Shown: positions 1 through 8,914 of the stretch, in pieces | Position numbering within the stretch: position 1 is the first letter of the stretch | How the letters are laid out: every line of letters begins with the position of its first letter | Assembly (NCBI RefSeq): GCF_022842145.1 | Contig: NZ_JALHQD010000003.1 | Coordinates: 530,042 to 594,041 of the forward strand | Direction of reading: 5' to 3' | Origin: Tabrizicola sp. | GTDB lineage: Bacteria > Pseudomonadota > Alphaproteobacteria > Rhodobacterales > Rhodobacteraceae | Length of the DNA: 64,000 nucleotides | Notes under the pieces: generated by a model | Told to the model about the DNA's origin: nothing | Seen by the model: the letters and a program-made list of their open reading frames with translations, nothing else | Database searches by the model: none | Translations under genes and position numbers: made by a program

Positions 1-1578
1 GCCTGGGTCGAGACCGAGGATTACCTGCGCCACTGGGGTCCGGATGTGGGCCTTGCCCTCTTGACCTGGGTCACTTCGATCGGATCGTCGAAGATGGACT
101 ACCCGGCTCTTGTCGCCCACGGGCGCGCGATGGGCAGCCTGATGGTGGCAGACATCACCCAAGGCGCGGGCCTGATGCCCTTTGACGCGCTGAACCCGAA
201 GGTCGATTTCGTCGTCTCCACCAGCCTCAAATGGTTGTGCGGGACGCCCGGCGCCGGGATCCTTTATGCCGACAAGGACCTGATCCCGACCCTGACGCCG
301 GAAGGCCGGGGCTGGTTCAGCCAGAACAACCCCTTCTCCTGGGACCTCGACAAGTTCGAATACGCGCCGGATGTCCGTCGCTTCGACACGGGCACGCCGG
401 GGTCGGTCGCTGCCATCGCCTCGCTGCCCGCGATGGAGTGGTTCTCGAAACAGGATCTCCGCGATGTGGCCGCCCACAACCGCCGTCTGGTGGATCGGGT
501 GATCGAGCGGGCGGACCGTCTGGACCTGCCGCTCCATTCTCCCCGGGACGCCGACAAACGCGGCGGCGCGGTCATGATCCGGATGCCGGACAGGGCCGAA
601 GCCGCCGCCTGCGTCGGCGCGCTTGGGGTCGAGGGCTACTCGGTAGACGCCCGTGGCCCGATCCTGCGGATGTCGCCGGGTTTCGTGACCGAAGAACGCG
701 CAGTCGATGCCGTCTTCGATATGGTCGCCGAGGTGATGGCCCGCCGCCGGCGGCGCTTTGCGGGGCAGGGAGAGCCGGCCAAAGGCGCGGCGGACGTGAT
801 GGCCGCTCTGGGCTCTGGCCTTGCCACCGGCGGTGTCAGGGTGGTCGACTTGACCGCGCAGTTGGGGCCGGACACACCGATCCTGCGCCTGCCCGAGGAT
901 ATGGCGCGGAACACACCCAAGGTCGCCATCCACCGGATCAGCGAATACGACACTGACGGGCCGTTCTGGGCCTGGAACTGGCTGGAACTGGGCGAACACT
1001 CGGGCACCCATTTCGATGCGCCGCATCACTGGCTGTCGGGCAAGGATCACCCGGACGGTTTTACCGATACCCTGTCGGTCCAGCGGCTGATCGCGCCGGT
1101 GAATGTCATCGACTGTTCTGCGGAAGCCGCGGCCGACCCGGACTTCCTTCTGACCGCGGCTCATGTGAAGGCCTGGGAGGCGAAGCACGGCCAGATCGGA
1201 CCCGGCGAATGGGTGCTGATGCGGACCGACTGGGACAAGCGGTCCGACGACGAAGAACTGTTCCTGAACGAGGACCCCGACCCCTATGAAGACGGCTCGC
1301 ATTCCCCGGGTCCGTCGACGGATTGCATCGACTACCTTCTGGGCAAGGGGATCGTCGGCTGGGGCACCCAGTGCATCGGCACCGACGCAGGGATGGCGGC
1401 CAAGTTCAGCCCGCCGTTCCCGGCGCACAATTTCCTGCACCGGGACAACTGCTTTGGGCTGGCCAGCCTGTGCAACCTGGACCAGCTGCCGGCCAAGGGG
1501 GCAATCCTGATCGCGACGCCGCTCAAGATCAAGGACGGGACGGGATCGCCGGTCCGGGCGCTGGCCTTGGTGGGCTGA
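1..1578 (+). CDS. Class V aminotransferase (kynureninase-like) fused to kynurenine formamidase/cyclase-like domain, 5' partial
   Basis: The reading frame is open from base 1, so the N-terminus lies outside the window; 525 residues are visible. The first half is a fold-type I PLP enzyme of the aminotransferase V/kynureninase group. The motif SLKWLCGTPGAG carries the probable PLP lysine (codon 229-231). After a short Arg/Ala-rich linker (about 740-840) comes a second domain of the cyclase/kynurenine formamidase family, with the metal-binding motif HSGTHFDAPHHW at 997-1032 and a conserved acidic, glycine-rich C-terminal half. In tryptophan catabolism the formamidase and kynureninase act one after the other, so the fusion could channel a related aroyl/acyl substrate; that is inference. 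Substrate assignment is not secure. It is convergent with the downstream aldolase. Confidence 0.8.
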   Translation, partial: AWVETEDYLRHWGPDVGLALLTWVTSIGSSKMDYPALVAHGRAMGSLMVADITQGAGLMPFDALNPKVDFVVSTSLKWLCGTPGAGILYADKDLIPTLTPEGRGWFSQNNPFSWDLDKFEYAPDVRRFDTGTPGSVAAIASLPAMEWFSKQDLRDVAAHNRRLVDRVIERADRLDLPLHSPRDADKRGGAVMIRMPDRAEAAACVGALGVEGYSVDARGPILRMSPGFVTEERAVDAVFDMVAEVMARRRRRFAGQGEPAKGAADVMAALGSGLATGGVRVVDLTAQLGPDTPILRLPEDMARNTPKVAIHRISEYDTDGPFWAWNWLELGEHSGTHFDAPHHWLSGKDHPDGFTDTLSVQRLIAPVNVIDCSAEAAADPDFLLTAAHVKAWEAKHGQIGPGEWVLMRTDWDKRSDDEELFLNEDPDPYEDGSHSPGPSTDCIDYLLGKGIVGWGTQCIGTDAGMAAKFSPPFPAHNFLHRDNCFGLASLCNLDQLPAKGAILIATPLKIKDGTGSPVRALALVG

Positions 1579-1647
1579 AGGAGCTTCGTTCGACGTCGTC
1601 TTCTCCTTGGGGTGGCCCGCGAGGAGTGACGAAGTCATCGACGAGCC

Positions 1648-2418
1648 TTACCCCGGATTGAACTTTCGCGCCCGCGCCCGCAATGCGCCGACAAAGGCGA
1701 GGACATCGATCCCCACGCCCACGAACCGGGCACCTGCCTGCACGCAATCGGCGATGAACGGGTCCACGGTGGACAGCACCCCGGCCGCCTTGCCCGAGGC
1801 AGAGATAAGGCGGATCGCATCCAGTACGGCGGCCTGGACCTCCGGGTGGCCGGGATTGCCGAGGTGGCCCATGTCGGCGGCCAGATCAGATGGCCCGATG
1901 AAGACGCAGTCGATGCCCGGAATCGCAAGGATCTCGGCCAGCTCCGCCAGACCCGCCCGGCTTTCGACCTGCAGGATCAGGCAGATCTGGTCATTGGCCG
2001 TGGTCAGGTAGTCCAGCACGGCCGAAAACCGCGAGGCGCGCGCTCCGGACGAGCCGACGCCCCGAATGCCATCGGGCGGATAACGCGTGGCAGCCAGGGC
2101 GCGCCGGGCCTGATCCGCGCTTTCGATCATCGGGATCAGCAGGCTTTGCGCCCCTGCATCCAGAATCTGCTTGATCCGTGCCGGATCGTCGTCGCGCAGC
2201 CGCACGACCGGAAGGCTGGGCGATGGCTCGATGACCGCAAGTTGCGCCAGGGTCGCCCTCAGATCGTTTGGCGCATGTTCTCCGTCGATCACCAGCCAGT
2301 CGAAGCCACAGGTCGCCGCCATTTCTGCCGGGTAGGGGCCCGCCATGCCAAGCCAGCAGCCATAAAGGGTTTCGCCCATTGCAAGGCGATGCTTCAGGCG
2401 GTTCAGGGGTGCAGGCAT
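1648..2418 (-). CDS. HpaI/HpcH-type class II pyruvate aldolase
   Basis: 256 residues, the usual length for 2,4-dihydroxyhept-2-enedioate or 2-keto-3-deoxy-sugar-acid aldolases (metal-dependent cleavage of a 2-keto-3-deoxy acid to pyruvate plus an aldehyde). Family motifs seen: DWLVIDGEHAPND near the N-terminus (catalytic His), VRLRDDD, then LQVESRAGL and FIGPSDLAADMG, which supply the metal-binding Glu and Asp. The ATG at 2418 is chosen over an upstream in-frame start because it follows a GAGGGA ribosome site and gives the normal family start. It is divergent from the catabolic operon that begins at 2590 and shares its operator region, so co-regulation is likely. In galactarate/glucarate pathways such an aldolase feeds glycerate kinase, and one is present at the end of that operon; the exact substrate is unknown. 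Confidence 0.88.
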   Translation of the reverse strand: MPAPLNRLKHRLAMGETLYGCWLGMAGPYPAEMAATCGFDWLVIDGEHAPNDLRATLAQLAVIEPSPSLPVVRLRDDDPARIKQILDAGAQSLLIPMIESADQARRALAATRYPPDGIRGVGSSGARASRFSAVLDYLTTANDQICLILQVESRAGLAELAEILAIPGIDCVFIGPSDLAADMGHLGNPGHPEVQAAVLDAIRLISASGKAAGVLSTVDPFIADCVQAGARFVGVGIDVLAFVGALRARARKFNPG

Positions 2419-2528
2419 GTTATCCCTCGGCGATAATTCGTTGCCAAGCATATCGGACAAAGTCGCAGATGCCAGTAGCCTGCGCCCAGCATGCAGCTGC
2501 GGTCTGCTTGGTCGCGAGGAAAGGCACT

Positions 2529-2557
2529 TGACGCGATTTGGATCGTTCCATAAGGTT
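2529..2557 (+). promoter_or_regulatory. Sigma70-type promoter of the catabolic operon
   Basis: TTGACG (2529-2534), 17-bp spacer, TAAGGT (2552-2557). The spacer is almost filled by the first of two operator copies, an arrangement expected for repression. It lies 33 bp before the ATG of the Gfo/Idh gene. Confidence 0.7.
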
Positions 2558-2576
2558 ATTTGGAACGATCCAAAAT
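2538..2576. promoter_or_regulatory. Paired LacI-type operators (inverted 12-bp repeat)
   Basis: TTGGATCGTTCC at 2539-2550 and GGAACGATCCAA at 2563-2574 are perfect reverse complements. Each arm is itself a near-palindrome around a central CG (TGGAAC/GATCCA), which is the layout of LacI/GalR-family operators. Half-site centres are 22 bp apart, two helical turns, so both sites face the same side of the DNA. One copy sits between -35 and -10, the other just downstream of -10. The likely ligand is the LacI regulator at 18670-19668, encoded in the same operon (inference). Confidence 0.75.
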
Positions 2577-2589
2577 ACAATGGGGAATT

Positions 2590-3591
2590 ATGCGCTGGGG
2601 GTTGATCGGGGCAAGCACAATTGCCGAGCAGCACATGATTGCGGCAATCCGCGCGACTGGGGGGGAAGTGCAGACAGTGGTCAGCACGTCACTTGAGCGG
2701 GCGCGGAGCTTTGCAAACGGGCACGGAATAGACCAGGCGGCGGATAATCTTGCGATCCTTCTGAACGACGCGTCGATCCAGGCAGTCTATATTTCCTCGA
2801 CCAACGAAAAGCACAGGACCCAGGCGCTGGCCGCCATCGCGGCGGGCAAGCACGTCCTTTGCGAAAAGCCGCTTGCGATGACCGTGGCCGAGGCGGCTGA
2901 GATGGTCGGTGCGGCCGACGTGGCGAAAGTGGTGTTTGCGACCAACCACCACCTGCGCTGCTCAGGGTCGCATCGCGCAGTGCGCGACCTGATCAGGGCC
3001 GAGCGCATCGGCCGTGTCCTGTCGCTGCGGCTGTTCCATGCCGTACACCTGCCCGCAAATCTGCAGGGCTGGCGGATCAACGACGCGGCTGCGGGCGGCG
3101 GGGTGATCCCGGATATCACCGTGCATGACGCCGATGTCGCGCGCTTCCTCTTGGGCGAGGACCCGCTGGCCGTGGTGGCCCAGATGGGTGCCAGCGGAAT
3201 GGGACAGGGGGTCGAGGACTCTGCCATGTCGGTCTGGACCATGCCTTCGGGCGCCATGGTCTCCAGCCATGAAAGCTTTACCCATCCGTTCGCAGGCTCG
3301 GGCCTCGAGGTGCACGGCACCCACGGCTCGATCATTGCGCGGGGGGTGATGACGCAGCTGCCGGTGGGTGAGGTGGAACTGGTGACGGCGGAAGGCCGCG
3401 AGGGAGTGCCTTTTTCGGCGCACAATCTTTATGTCCAGGGCGTGACTGACTTCCTCGCCGCCGTCGGAGGGACGGGCCAGCCCGCCGCCAGTGGCGCGGA
3501 TGGCGTCGCCTCGCTGGCCGTTGCCCTGGCCGTGCGCGAGGCCGCACGGACCGGCATCCGGCAGGTGGTGGATTACGGGAGGGCGGCATGA
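2590..3591 (+). CDS. Gfo/Idh/MocA-family NAD(P)-dependent oxidoreductase
   Basis: 333 residues, standard length. The N-terminal Rossmann motif WGLIGASTIAEQH is followed by EKPLAM, the conserved Lys-Pro of this family at the cofactor/substrate site, and a GGGVIPDITVHDADVARFLLG segment containing the H-D-x-x-R-F-L pattern typical of the C-terminal domain. Family members oxidise or reduce ring hydroxyls of sugars, inositols or their keto derivatives. The start at 2590 is preferred to 2560 because it follows a GGGGA ribosome site and starts at the Rossmann strand; 2560 lies on the promoter -10/operator. First gene of the operon, overlapping the CoA-transferase by 4 bp (ATGA). Confidence 0.88.
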   Translation: MRWGLIGASTIAEQHMIAAIRATGGEVQTVVSTSLERARSFANGHGIDQAADNLAILLNDASIQAVYISSTNEKHRTQALAAIAAGKHVLCEKPLAMTVAEAAEMVGAADVAKVVFATNHHLRCSGSHRAVRDLIRAERIGRVLSLRLFHAVHLPANLQGWRINDAAAGGGVIPDITVHDADVARFLLGEDPLAVVAQMGASGMGQGVEDSAMSVWTMPSGAMVSSHESFTHPFAGSGLEVHGTHGSIIARGVMTQLPVGEVELVTAEGREGVPFSAHNLYVQGVTDFLAAVGGTGQPAASGADGVASLAVALAVREAARTGIRQVVDYGRAA

Positions 3592-5159
3592 GCAAGCTTG
3601 TCACAGCATCTGAGGCCGTGGCCCGCATCGCCGACAGAGCAGTGGTCACGGTGTCTTCCTCCTCGGCGCTGGGCTGCCCCGATCTGGTCCTGAAGGCCTT
3701 GGGTGACCGCTTCCGCTCCGAGGGCCACCCGCAGGCGATCACCACACTGCACCCCATTGCGGCGGGGGACATGTACGGCGTCAAGGGCATGGACTGGATC
3801 GCGCAGGACGGGCTTCTGGCGCGGGTGTTGGCGGGGTCCTACCCGTCGGGCTCCTCCAACCTCCCGATGCCCGAGATCTGGAAGATGATCGTCGAGGACC
3901 GGGTCGCGGCCTACAACGTGCCATCAGGCATCATGTTCGACATGCACCGCGAGGCTGCCGCCCGCCGACCGGGTGTGCTGACCAAGGTCGGGATGGATAC
4001 TTTCGCGGACCCCATTCGCGAGGGGTGTTCGATGAACGCCCGCGGGGCCGCGGCGCCCATCGTGCACCGGGTGGAGTTCAACGGCGACACTTGGCTCCAC
4101 TTCCCGAACATCCAGCCCGACGTCTGCATCCTGCGCGCGACAACAGCGGACGAGAACGGGAACCTGACCTACGAAAACGAAGGCGCCTATCTGGGCGGAC
4201 TGGAGCAGGCCATCGCTGCACGGAACAACCGGGGGCTGGTGATCGCGCAGGTTTCCCGCCTGACCGCTAGGGGCAGCTTGCGGCCCCACGATGTGCGGGT
4301 GCCGGGGCATCTGGTCGACCTGATCGTCCTTGACCCTGACCAGAAGCAGACCTGCGAGACGCCCTATGATCCCGCGATCTCGGGCCAGATCATGCGGCCC
4401 TGGTCCAGCTTCAGCCTGGCCGAACAAGGCGTCGAAAAGGTCATCGCCCGCCGCGCCGCGATGGAGCTTCGGGGCGGCATGACGGCGAACCTCGGTTTCG
4501 GCATCAGCGCGATGGTGCCGCGCATCCTGCTTGAGGAAGGCCACCCCGAGGCCATCACCTGGGCGATCGAACAGGGCGCCGTGGGCGGCATGCCCTTGAC
4601 CGGCTTCGCCTTCGGTTGTGCCTCGAACGCCTGGGGCTACATGCCCTCGCCGCAGCAGTTCATCTACTTCCAGGGCGCGGGCTTCGACCTGTCGTTCCTG
4701 TCCTTCATGGAGATCGACGTGGAGGGCAACGTCAACGTCTCCAAACTTGGCAAGAAGCCTTATCTGACGGCCGGTTGCGGCGGCTTCGTCGACATCACCT
4801 CGCATGCCCGCAAGATCGTCTTCTCAGGCTGGTTCGAAGCCGGGGCAGGGGTTTCCATCTCACCTTCCGGGCTGACCGTCGCCACCCCCGGCAGGTTCTG
4901 CAAGATGGTCGACAAGGTCGAGCATGTCACCTTCTCCGGCAACCGGGCCCGCCAACAGGGGCAAGAGGTGCTGTATGTCACCGAACGCTGCGTGATCCGA
5001 CTGACCGGGAAGGGGCTGGTTGCGACGGAGGTCATGCCGGGGATCGATCCCGCCCGCGACATCATCGCCGCCTCCCAGGGCAGGGTCACTGTGGCCGAGA
5101 ACGCCTCCACCATGTCCCTGTCACTTCTCGCAGAAGGCCCGATGGGGTGGCAACCATGA
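3588..5159 (+). CDS. Family I CoA-transferase, fused alpha and beta subunits (YdiF/propionate CoA-transferase-like)
   Basis: 523 residues, the length of single-chain acyl-CoA:acetate/3-ketoacid CoA-transferases. The N-terminal half corresponds to the alpha subunit and the C-terminal half to beta. The motif IEQGAVGG places the probable catalytic glutamate at residue 328, where the covalent glutamyl-CoA intermediate forms in this family. A cytoplasmic enzyme that moves CoA between carboxylic acids, so this operon likely activates an acid intermediate to its CoA thioester. Translationally coupled at both ends: ATGA with the Gfo/Idh gene and ATGA with the enoyl-CoA hydratase. Confidence 0.88.
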   Translation: MSKLVTASEAVARIADRAVVTVSSSSALGCPDLVLKALGDRFRSEGHPQAITTLHPIAAGDMYGVKGMDWIAQDGLLARVLAGSYPSGSSNLPMPEIWKMIVEDRVAAYNVPSGIMFDMHREAAARRPGVLTKVGMDTFADPIREGCSMNARGAAAPIVHRVEFNGDTWLHFPNIQPDVCILRATTADENGNLTYENEGAYLGGLEQAIAARNNRGLVIAQVSRLTARGSLRPHDVRVPGHLVDLIVLDPDQKQTCETPYDPAISGQIMRPWSSFSLAEQGVEKVIARRAAMELRGGMTANLGFGISAMVPRILLEEGHPEAITWAIEQGAVGGMPLTGFAFGCASNAWGYMPSPQQFIYFQGAGFDLSFLSFMEIDVEGNVNVSKLGKKPYLTAGCGGFVDITSHARKIVFSGWFEAGAGVSISPSGLTVATPGRFCKMVDKVEHVTFSGNRARQQGQEVLYVTERCVIRLTGKGLVATEVMPGIDPARDIIAASQGRVTVAENASTMSLSLLAEGPMGWQP

Positions 5160-5935
5160 CCACGCATACTCCCGACGTTCGCCTCCAGTTTGCAGGGCCG
5201 GTCGCAACGCTGACACTCGACCACCCGACGAAGCTCAACTGCTTCACCGTGGACATGCTGGCACAACTGGCAAGCCACCTGGAACTTGTCGAGGCCCGTC
5301 CAGAGGTCCGCGCGGTGATCGTCACGGCTGAGGGCGAGAAGGCATTCTGTTCCGGTGCAGATATCAACGCCTGGGGCAGCCTTTCCCCGGCCGAGTTCGC
5401 CCGCACCTGGGTGCGCGGCGGCCACCGCATCTTCGACCGCCTCGCGCGTCTGTCGAAACCCACCATCGCCGCGTTGAACGGTCATGCCTTCGGCGGAGGC
5501 CTCGAACTCGCTGCCGCATGCGATATCCGCCTGATTACGCCGGCAGCCACCATCGCACTGCCCGAGGCCAGCGTCGGCATCGTCCCCGGCTGGTCAGGTT
5601 CGCAACGCCTCGCCCGCCTCGTCCCGGAGGGGATGCTGAAGGAAATGGCTCTTTTTGGCCGCCGCATCCCCGCAGATCGCCTTCTCGCCTGCGGTTTTGT
5701 CGCCGAAGTGGTCCAGGACGTAAGCGCAGCAGCGCAGGAAATCGCCCAGAAAGCCGCCACCCTGTCGCCTCGCGCGACCGAGATCACCAAGGCGATGATC
5801 CACGCCGGACAAGGGGAGGACAGCGCGGCCCTGATCGAGGCGCTTGGGTCCGCCGCAATAGCCGCCAGTTCCGACCGGCAAGAAGGGGTCGCGGCCTTCC
5901 AGACGAAGCGCAAACCAGAATTCCCGGGGACCTGA
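5156..5935 (+). CDS. Enoyl-CoA hydratase/isomerase (crotonase family)
   Basis: 259 residues. Crotonase features: CSGADINAW (first oxyanion-hole segment), ALNGHAFGGGLELAAACDIR (second oxyanion-hole glycine and following helix), and PEASVGIVPGWSG, where the position usually holding a catalytic Glu is seen as PEAS. The ATG at 5156 overlaps the stop of the CoA-transferase, consistent with sequential use on the CoA ester made there. The reaction could be hydration, isomerisation or hydrolysis; crotonase-fold enzymes cannot be resolved from motifs alone. Confidence 0.88.
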   Translation: MTTHTPDVRLQFAGPVATLTLDHPTKLNCFTVDMLAQLASHLELVEARPEVRAVIVTAEGEKAFCSGADINAWGSLSPAEFARTWVRGGHRIFDRLARLSKPTIAALNGHAFGGGLELAAACDIRLITPAATIALPEASVGIVPGWSGSQRLARLVPEGMLKEMALFGRRIPADRLLACGFVAEVVQDVSAAAQEIAQKAATLSPRATEITKAMIHAGQGEDSAALIEALGSAAIAASSDRQEGVAAFQTKRKPEFPGT

Positions 5936-5936
5936 C

Positions 5937-7517
5937 ATGCTTGACCTGACTGTGATCCCCGGCAGCGGCGCAACCCTTCCCGAGGTGCGCATCAACCGAC
6001 ACTTGATCGGCGGCGCGTTTAGCCCGTCCCTGGCTGGCCCCGTGTCCTCTGCCACCCCGTCCGAGGTGCCGGGTCAGACCCGGTACAGCGACACTGGATG
6101 GATCGATCGCATGTCACCGTCCCACGGCACCGTGGTCAGCCGCACGCCGATTGGAACGATCCAAACAGCAGAGGCGGCTATCGCCGCCGCCCGCGCCGCC
6201 TTTGACGATGGCCGCTGGAGCCAGCTTTCCGGGAAAGCTCGCGCGACCCTCTTGCTGAAAGTAGGCGACCTGATCGAAGCCAACGTGGACCGCATGGCCC
6301 TGATCGAGACGCTGGAATCCGGCAAGCCGATCACTCAGGCGCGCGGCGAGGTTTCCGGCGCCGCCGACCTGTGGCGCTACGCCGCGTCATTGGCACGTAC
6401 TCTGCATGGCGACAGCCACAACTCGCTTGGCCCGGACATGCTGGCCGTGGTCCTCAAGGAGCCCGTCGGCGTCGTCAGCATCATCACGCCCTGGAACTTC
6501 CCGTTCTGGATTCTCTCTCAGAAGCTCCCGTTTGCCCTGGCCGCCGGCTGCACCTGCGTGGTCAAACCCTCCGAACTGACCCCGTCCACCACCGTCATCC
6601 TTGGCGAGCTTCTCATTGAGGCGGGCCTACCCGCCGGCGTGGTGAACATCGTCCTGGGCTATGGTCAACCCGTTGGCGCAACCCTTGCCTCGGACCCCCG
6701 CGTCGACATGGTGACGTTCACTGGCTCCACCGCTGTCGGGCGGGGCATCGCTGCGGCGGCTTCCGGCACGTTGAAGAAGGTCGCCCTGGAACTTGGTGGC
6801 AAGAACCCGCAAGTCATTTTCCCTGACGCTGACCTCGACACTGCCGCCGATGCCGTGGTCTTCGGCGTCTATTTCAACGTCGGCCAATGCTGCAACTCGG
6901 GCAGCCGGATCATCGTCCACGCCGACATCGCCGAGGTCTTCACGGCACGTGTGGTCGAATTGTCGAAACAGGTTGCCTTTGGCGATCCGCTGGATCCGGC
7001 CACCCAGGTCGGCGCCATCGTCAGCCGCGAGCATGGCGCGAAGATCGACGGCTACGTGACAGCCGCACGCAAGGCAGGGGCCACGGTCGCGCTGGGCGGG
7101 GAGGCACTGGATGTCCCTGGCCTTGGCCCGCAATTCTACCAACCGACCATCGTCACCAACGTCACTCCGGACATGGCCATCGCCCGGGAAGAGGTGTTCG
7201 GCCCGGTGCTCACTGTCCTTACCTTCCGCACGTTGGACGAAGCCCTGCACCTGGTGAACGACGCCGATTACGGCCTGTCGGCAGGCGTGTGGAGCGAGAA
7301 CATCCACACCTGCATGACGTTCGCGCACCGGGCGCAGGCAGGCACCGTCTGGACCAACACCTGGATGGACGGCTTCCCCGAAGTGACTTTCGGCGGCGTC
7401 AAGCAATCGGGTCTCGGGCGCGAAATCGGCCGCCAGGGCCTGGATGAATTCATGGAAATCAAGTCGCTCGTCATGCGGATCGGCCGCACGCGGGCGCCTT
7501 GGGTAAGACCCCGCTGA
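5937..7517 (+). CDS. NAD(P)-dependent aldehyde dehydrogenase
   Basis: 526 residues, about 30 longer than typical because of an N-terminal extension (residues 1-60) ahead of the standard cofactor domain. Key motifs: [16 protein letters not shown] (general-base Glu) and [11 protein letters not shown] with catalytic Cys at residue 319; EEVFGPV and [12 protein letters not shown] near the C-terminus. Oxidises an aldehyde intermediate to the acid in the cytoplasm. One nucleotide separates it from the hydratase. A third copy of the operon operator (6151-6165) lies inside its coding sequence. Confidence 0.92.
   Translation: MLDLTVIPGSGATLPEVRINRHLIGGAFSPSLAGPVSSATPSEVPGQTRYSDTGWIDRMSPSHGTVVSRTPIGTIQTAEAAIAAARAAFDDGRWSQLSGKARATLLLKVGDLIEANVDRMALIETLESGKPITQARGEVSGAADLWRYAASLARTLHGDSHNSLGPDMLAVVLKEPVGVVSIITPWNFPFWILSQKLPFALAAGCTCVVKPSELTPSTTVILGELLIEAGLPAGVVNIVLGYGQPVGATLASDPRVDMVTFTGSTAVGRGIAAAASGTLKKVALELGGKNPQVIFPDADLDTAADAVVFGVYFNVGQCCNSGSRIIVHADIAEVFTARVVELSKQVAFGDPLDPATQVGAIVSREHGAKIDGYVTAARKAGATVALGGEALDVPGLGPQFYQPTIVTNVTPDMAIAREEVFGPVLTVLTFRTLDEALHLVNDADYGLSAGVWSENIHTCMTFAHRAQAGTVWTNTWMDGFPEVTFGGVKQSGLGREIGRQGLDEFMEIKSLVMRIGRTRAPWVRPR
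6151..6165. promoter_or_regulatory. Third, intragenic copy of the LacI-type operator
   Basis: TTGGAACGATCCAAA within the aldehyde dehydrogenase coding region matches the operator at 2561-2575 exactly. It lies about 3.6 kb downstream of the promoter pair. It could be an auxiliary looping site or a roadblock; coding constraint alone is the alternative. Confidence 0.5.
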
Positions 7518-7551
7518 AGCGGGCAAACGAAGCGCAAAACGGGAGGAAACC

Positions 7552-8802
7552 ATGCGCCTTTTCGGAAAGACGATGACCGCAGCTGCGGCCCTTGTGATGT
7601 CGACCTCGATCACCTTCGCCGAGGACGTGGAGGTCCTGCACTGGTGGACCTCGGGCGGTGAGGCCGCCGCGTTGAACGTGCTGAAAGACAATCTCGGCAC
7701 CGCCGGAACCGGCTGGGTCGACATGCCTGTCGCCGGGGGCGGTGGCGAGGCTGCCATGACCGCCCTTCGCGCCCGCGTCACCGCCGGCGACCCGCCGACC
7801 GCCGTGCAGATGCTGGGGTTCGACATCCTGGACTGGGCTGGCGAAGGCGCTTTGGCCGACCTGACCGCGACCGCGACCGCCGAGGGCTGGGACAAGGTCG
7901 TTCCCGCCGCACTGCAAGGCTTCTCGACCTCGGACGGCAAATGGGTCGCGGCCCCGGTCAACGTCCACTCGACCAACTGGGTCTGGATCAACAAGGCTGC
8001 CCTCGATGCTACTGGCCTTGCCGCGCCCACGACTTGGGATGAACTGGTGGCCGTCCTCGACAAGATGAAAGAGGCCGGGATTACCCCGCTTGGGCACGGT
8101 GGCCAGCCTTGGCAGGAAGCCACCGTGTTTGACGGGGTGGTTCTTGGCATGGGCGGCGATCTCTACAAGAAGGCCTTCATCGACCTCGACTCCGCAGCAC
8201 TTGGCGGCCCGGAAATGGCCGAAGCCTTCAACCGCCTGATCAAGCTGCGCAGCTACGTGGATGACAACTTCTCGGGCCGCGACTGGAACCTCGCCTCTGC
8301 CATGGTGATCAACGGCGAAGCGGGCATGCAGATGATGGGCGACTGGGCCAAGGGCGAGTTCCTGAAGGCTGGCAAAGTCCCCGGCACTGACTTCGTCTGC
8401 ATCCGCTTCCCTGGCACCCAAGGGTCGGTGACCTTCAACTCCGACCAGTTCGCGATGTTCAACCAGACCGACCCGGCCAAGCAGGAAGCCCAGGTCGCGA
8501 TGGCCAAGGCGATCATGGACCCGGTGTTCCAGTCGGCGTTCAATGTGGTGAAGGGCTCGGTCCCGGCGCGTACCGACGTCTCGAACGAGGCCTTCGATGA
8601 CTGCGGCAAGAAGGGCATGGCGGATCTGGCGGAAGCCTCGGGCGCTGGCACGCTCTTCGGCTCGATGGCGCATGGCCACGCGGCCCCGGCATCGGTGAAG
8701 AACGCGACCTATGACGTGATCACCGCGGCCTTCAACGGCGAATATGCTGACGGGGCAGCTGCTGCTGCCGCGCTGGCCGAAGCCGTTGCCGCCGCACAGT
8801 AA
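7552..8802 (+). CDS. Carbohydrate ABC transporter substrate-binding protein (family 1), copy 1
   Basis: 416 residues with an N-terminal signal peptide ([17 protein letters not shown]... ending about ITFAED). The mature protein begins [16 protein letters not shown], the opening strand of MalE/GtsA-like periplasmic sugar-binding proteins; later motifs include HGGQPWQEA and GDWAKGEF. GtsA-type proteins bind monosaccharides such as glucose or mannose. A close paralogue is encoded at 10778-12016 on the other side of the permeases. Followed by three successive hairpins before the permease gene, which may stabilise this part of the mRNA and raise binding-protein output over permease. Confidence 0.9.
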   Translation: MRLFGKTMTAAAALVMSTSITFAEDVEVLHWWTSGGEAAALNVLKDNLGTAGTGWVDMPVAGGGGEAAMTALRARVTAGDPPTAVQMLGFDILDWAGEGALADLTATATAEGWDKVVPAALQGFSTSDGKWVAAPVNVHSTNWVWINKAALDATGLAAPTTWDELVAVLDKMKEAGITPLGHGGQPWQEATVFDGVVLGMGGDLYKKAFIDLDSAALGGPEMAEAFNRLIKLRSYVDDNFSGRDWNLASAMVINGEAGMQMMGDWAKGEFLKAGKVPGTDFVCIRFPGTQGSVTFNSDQFAMFNQTDPAKQEAQVAMAKAIMDPVFQSAFNVVKGSVPARTDVSNEAFDDCGKKGMADLAEASGAGTLFGSMAHGHAAPASVKNATYDVITAAFNGEYADGAAAAAALAEAVAAAQ

Positions 8803-8812
8803 CCGCCTGGAA

Positions 8813-8835
8813 GGGGGGCAGGCCATCTGCCCCCC
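8813..8835 (+). terminator. G/C-rich hairpin after the first binding-protein gene
   Basis: GGGGGGCAG (8813-8821) and CTGCCCCCC (8827-8835) form a perfect 9-bp stem with a 5-nt loop. No T-run follows, so partial termination or 3'-end mRNA stabilisation is more likely than full termination. The first of three adjacent hairpins. Confidence 0.6.
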
Positions 8836-8842
8836 GACCCAA

Positions 8843-8887
8843 ATTCCTTAAGGAAGGAATCTGTCAAAATCCTTACCCAAGGATTTT
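8843..8887 (+). repeat. Two further hairpins between binding protein and permease
   Basis: ATTCCTT (8843-8849) pairs with AAGGAAT (8854-8860). AAAATCCTT (8866-8874) pairs with AAGGATTTT (8879-8887). Both stems are perfect. With the stem at 8813-8835 they fill the gap between the two genes almost completely. Confidence 0.6.
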
Positions 8888-8914
8888 GGCCCCTGGATCC
8901 ACGGGAGGACGACG

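Noticed and set aside
4616-5935. 439-codon plus-strand frame spanning the CoA-transferase end and hydratase
   Set aside because: Its C-terminal part is the enoyl-CoA hydratase; the first ~180 codons are a frame shadow of the CoA-transferase. Start moved to 5156.
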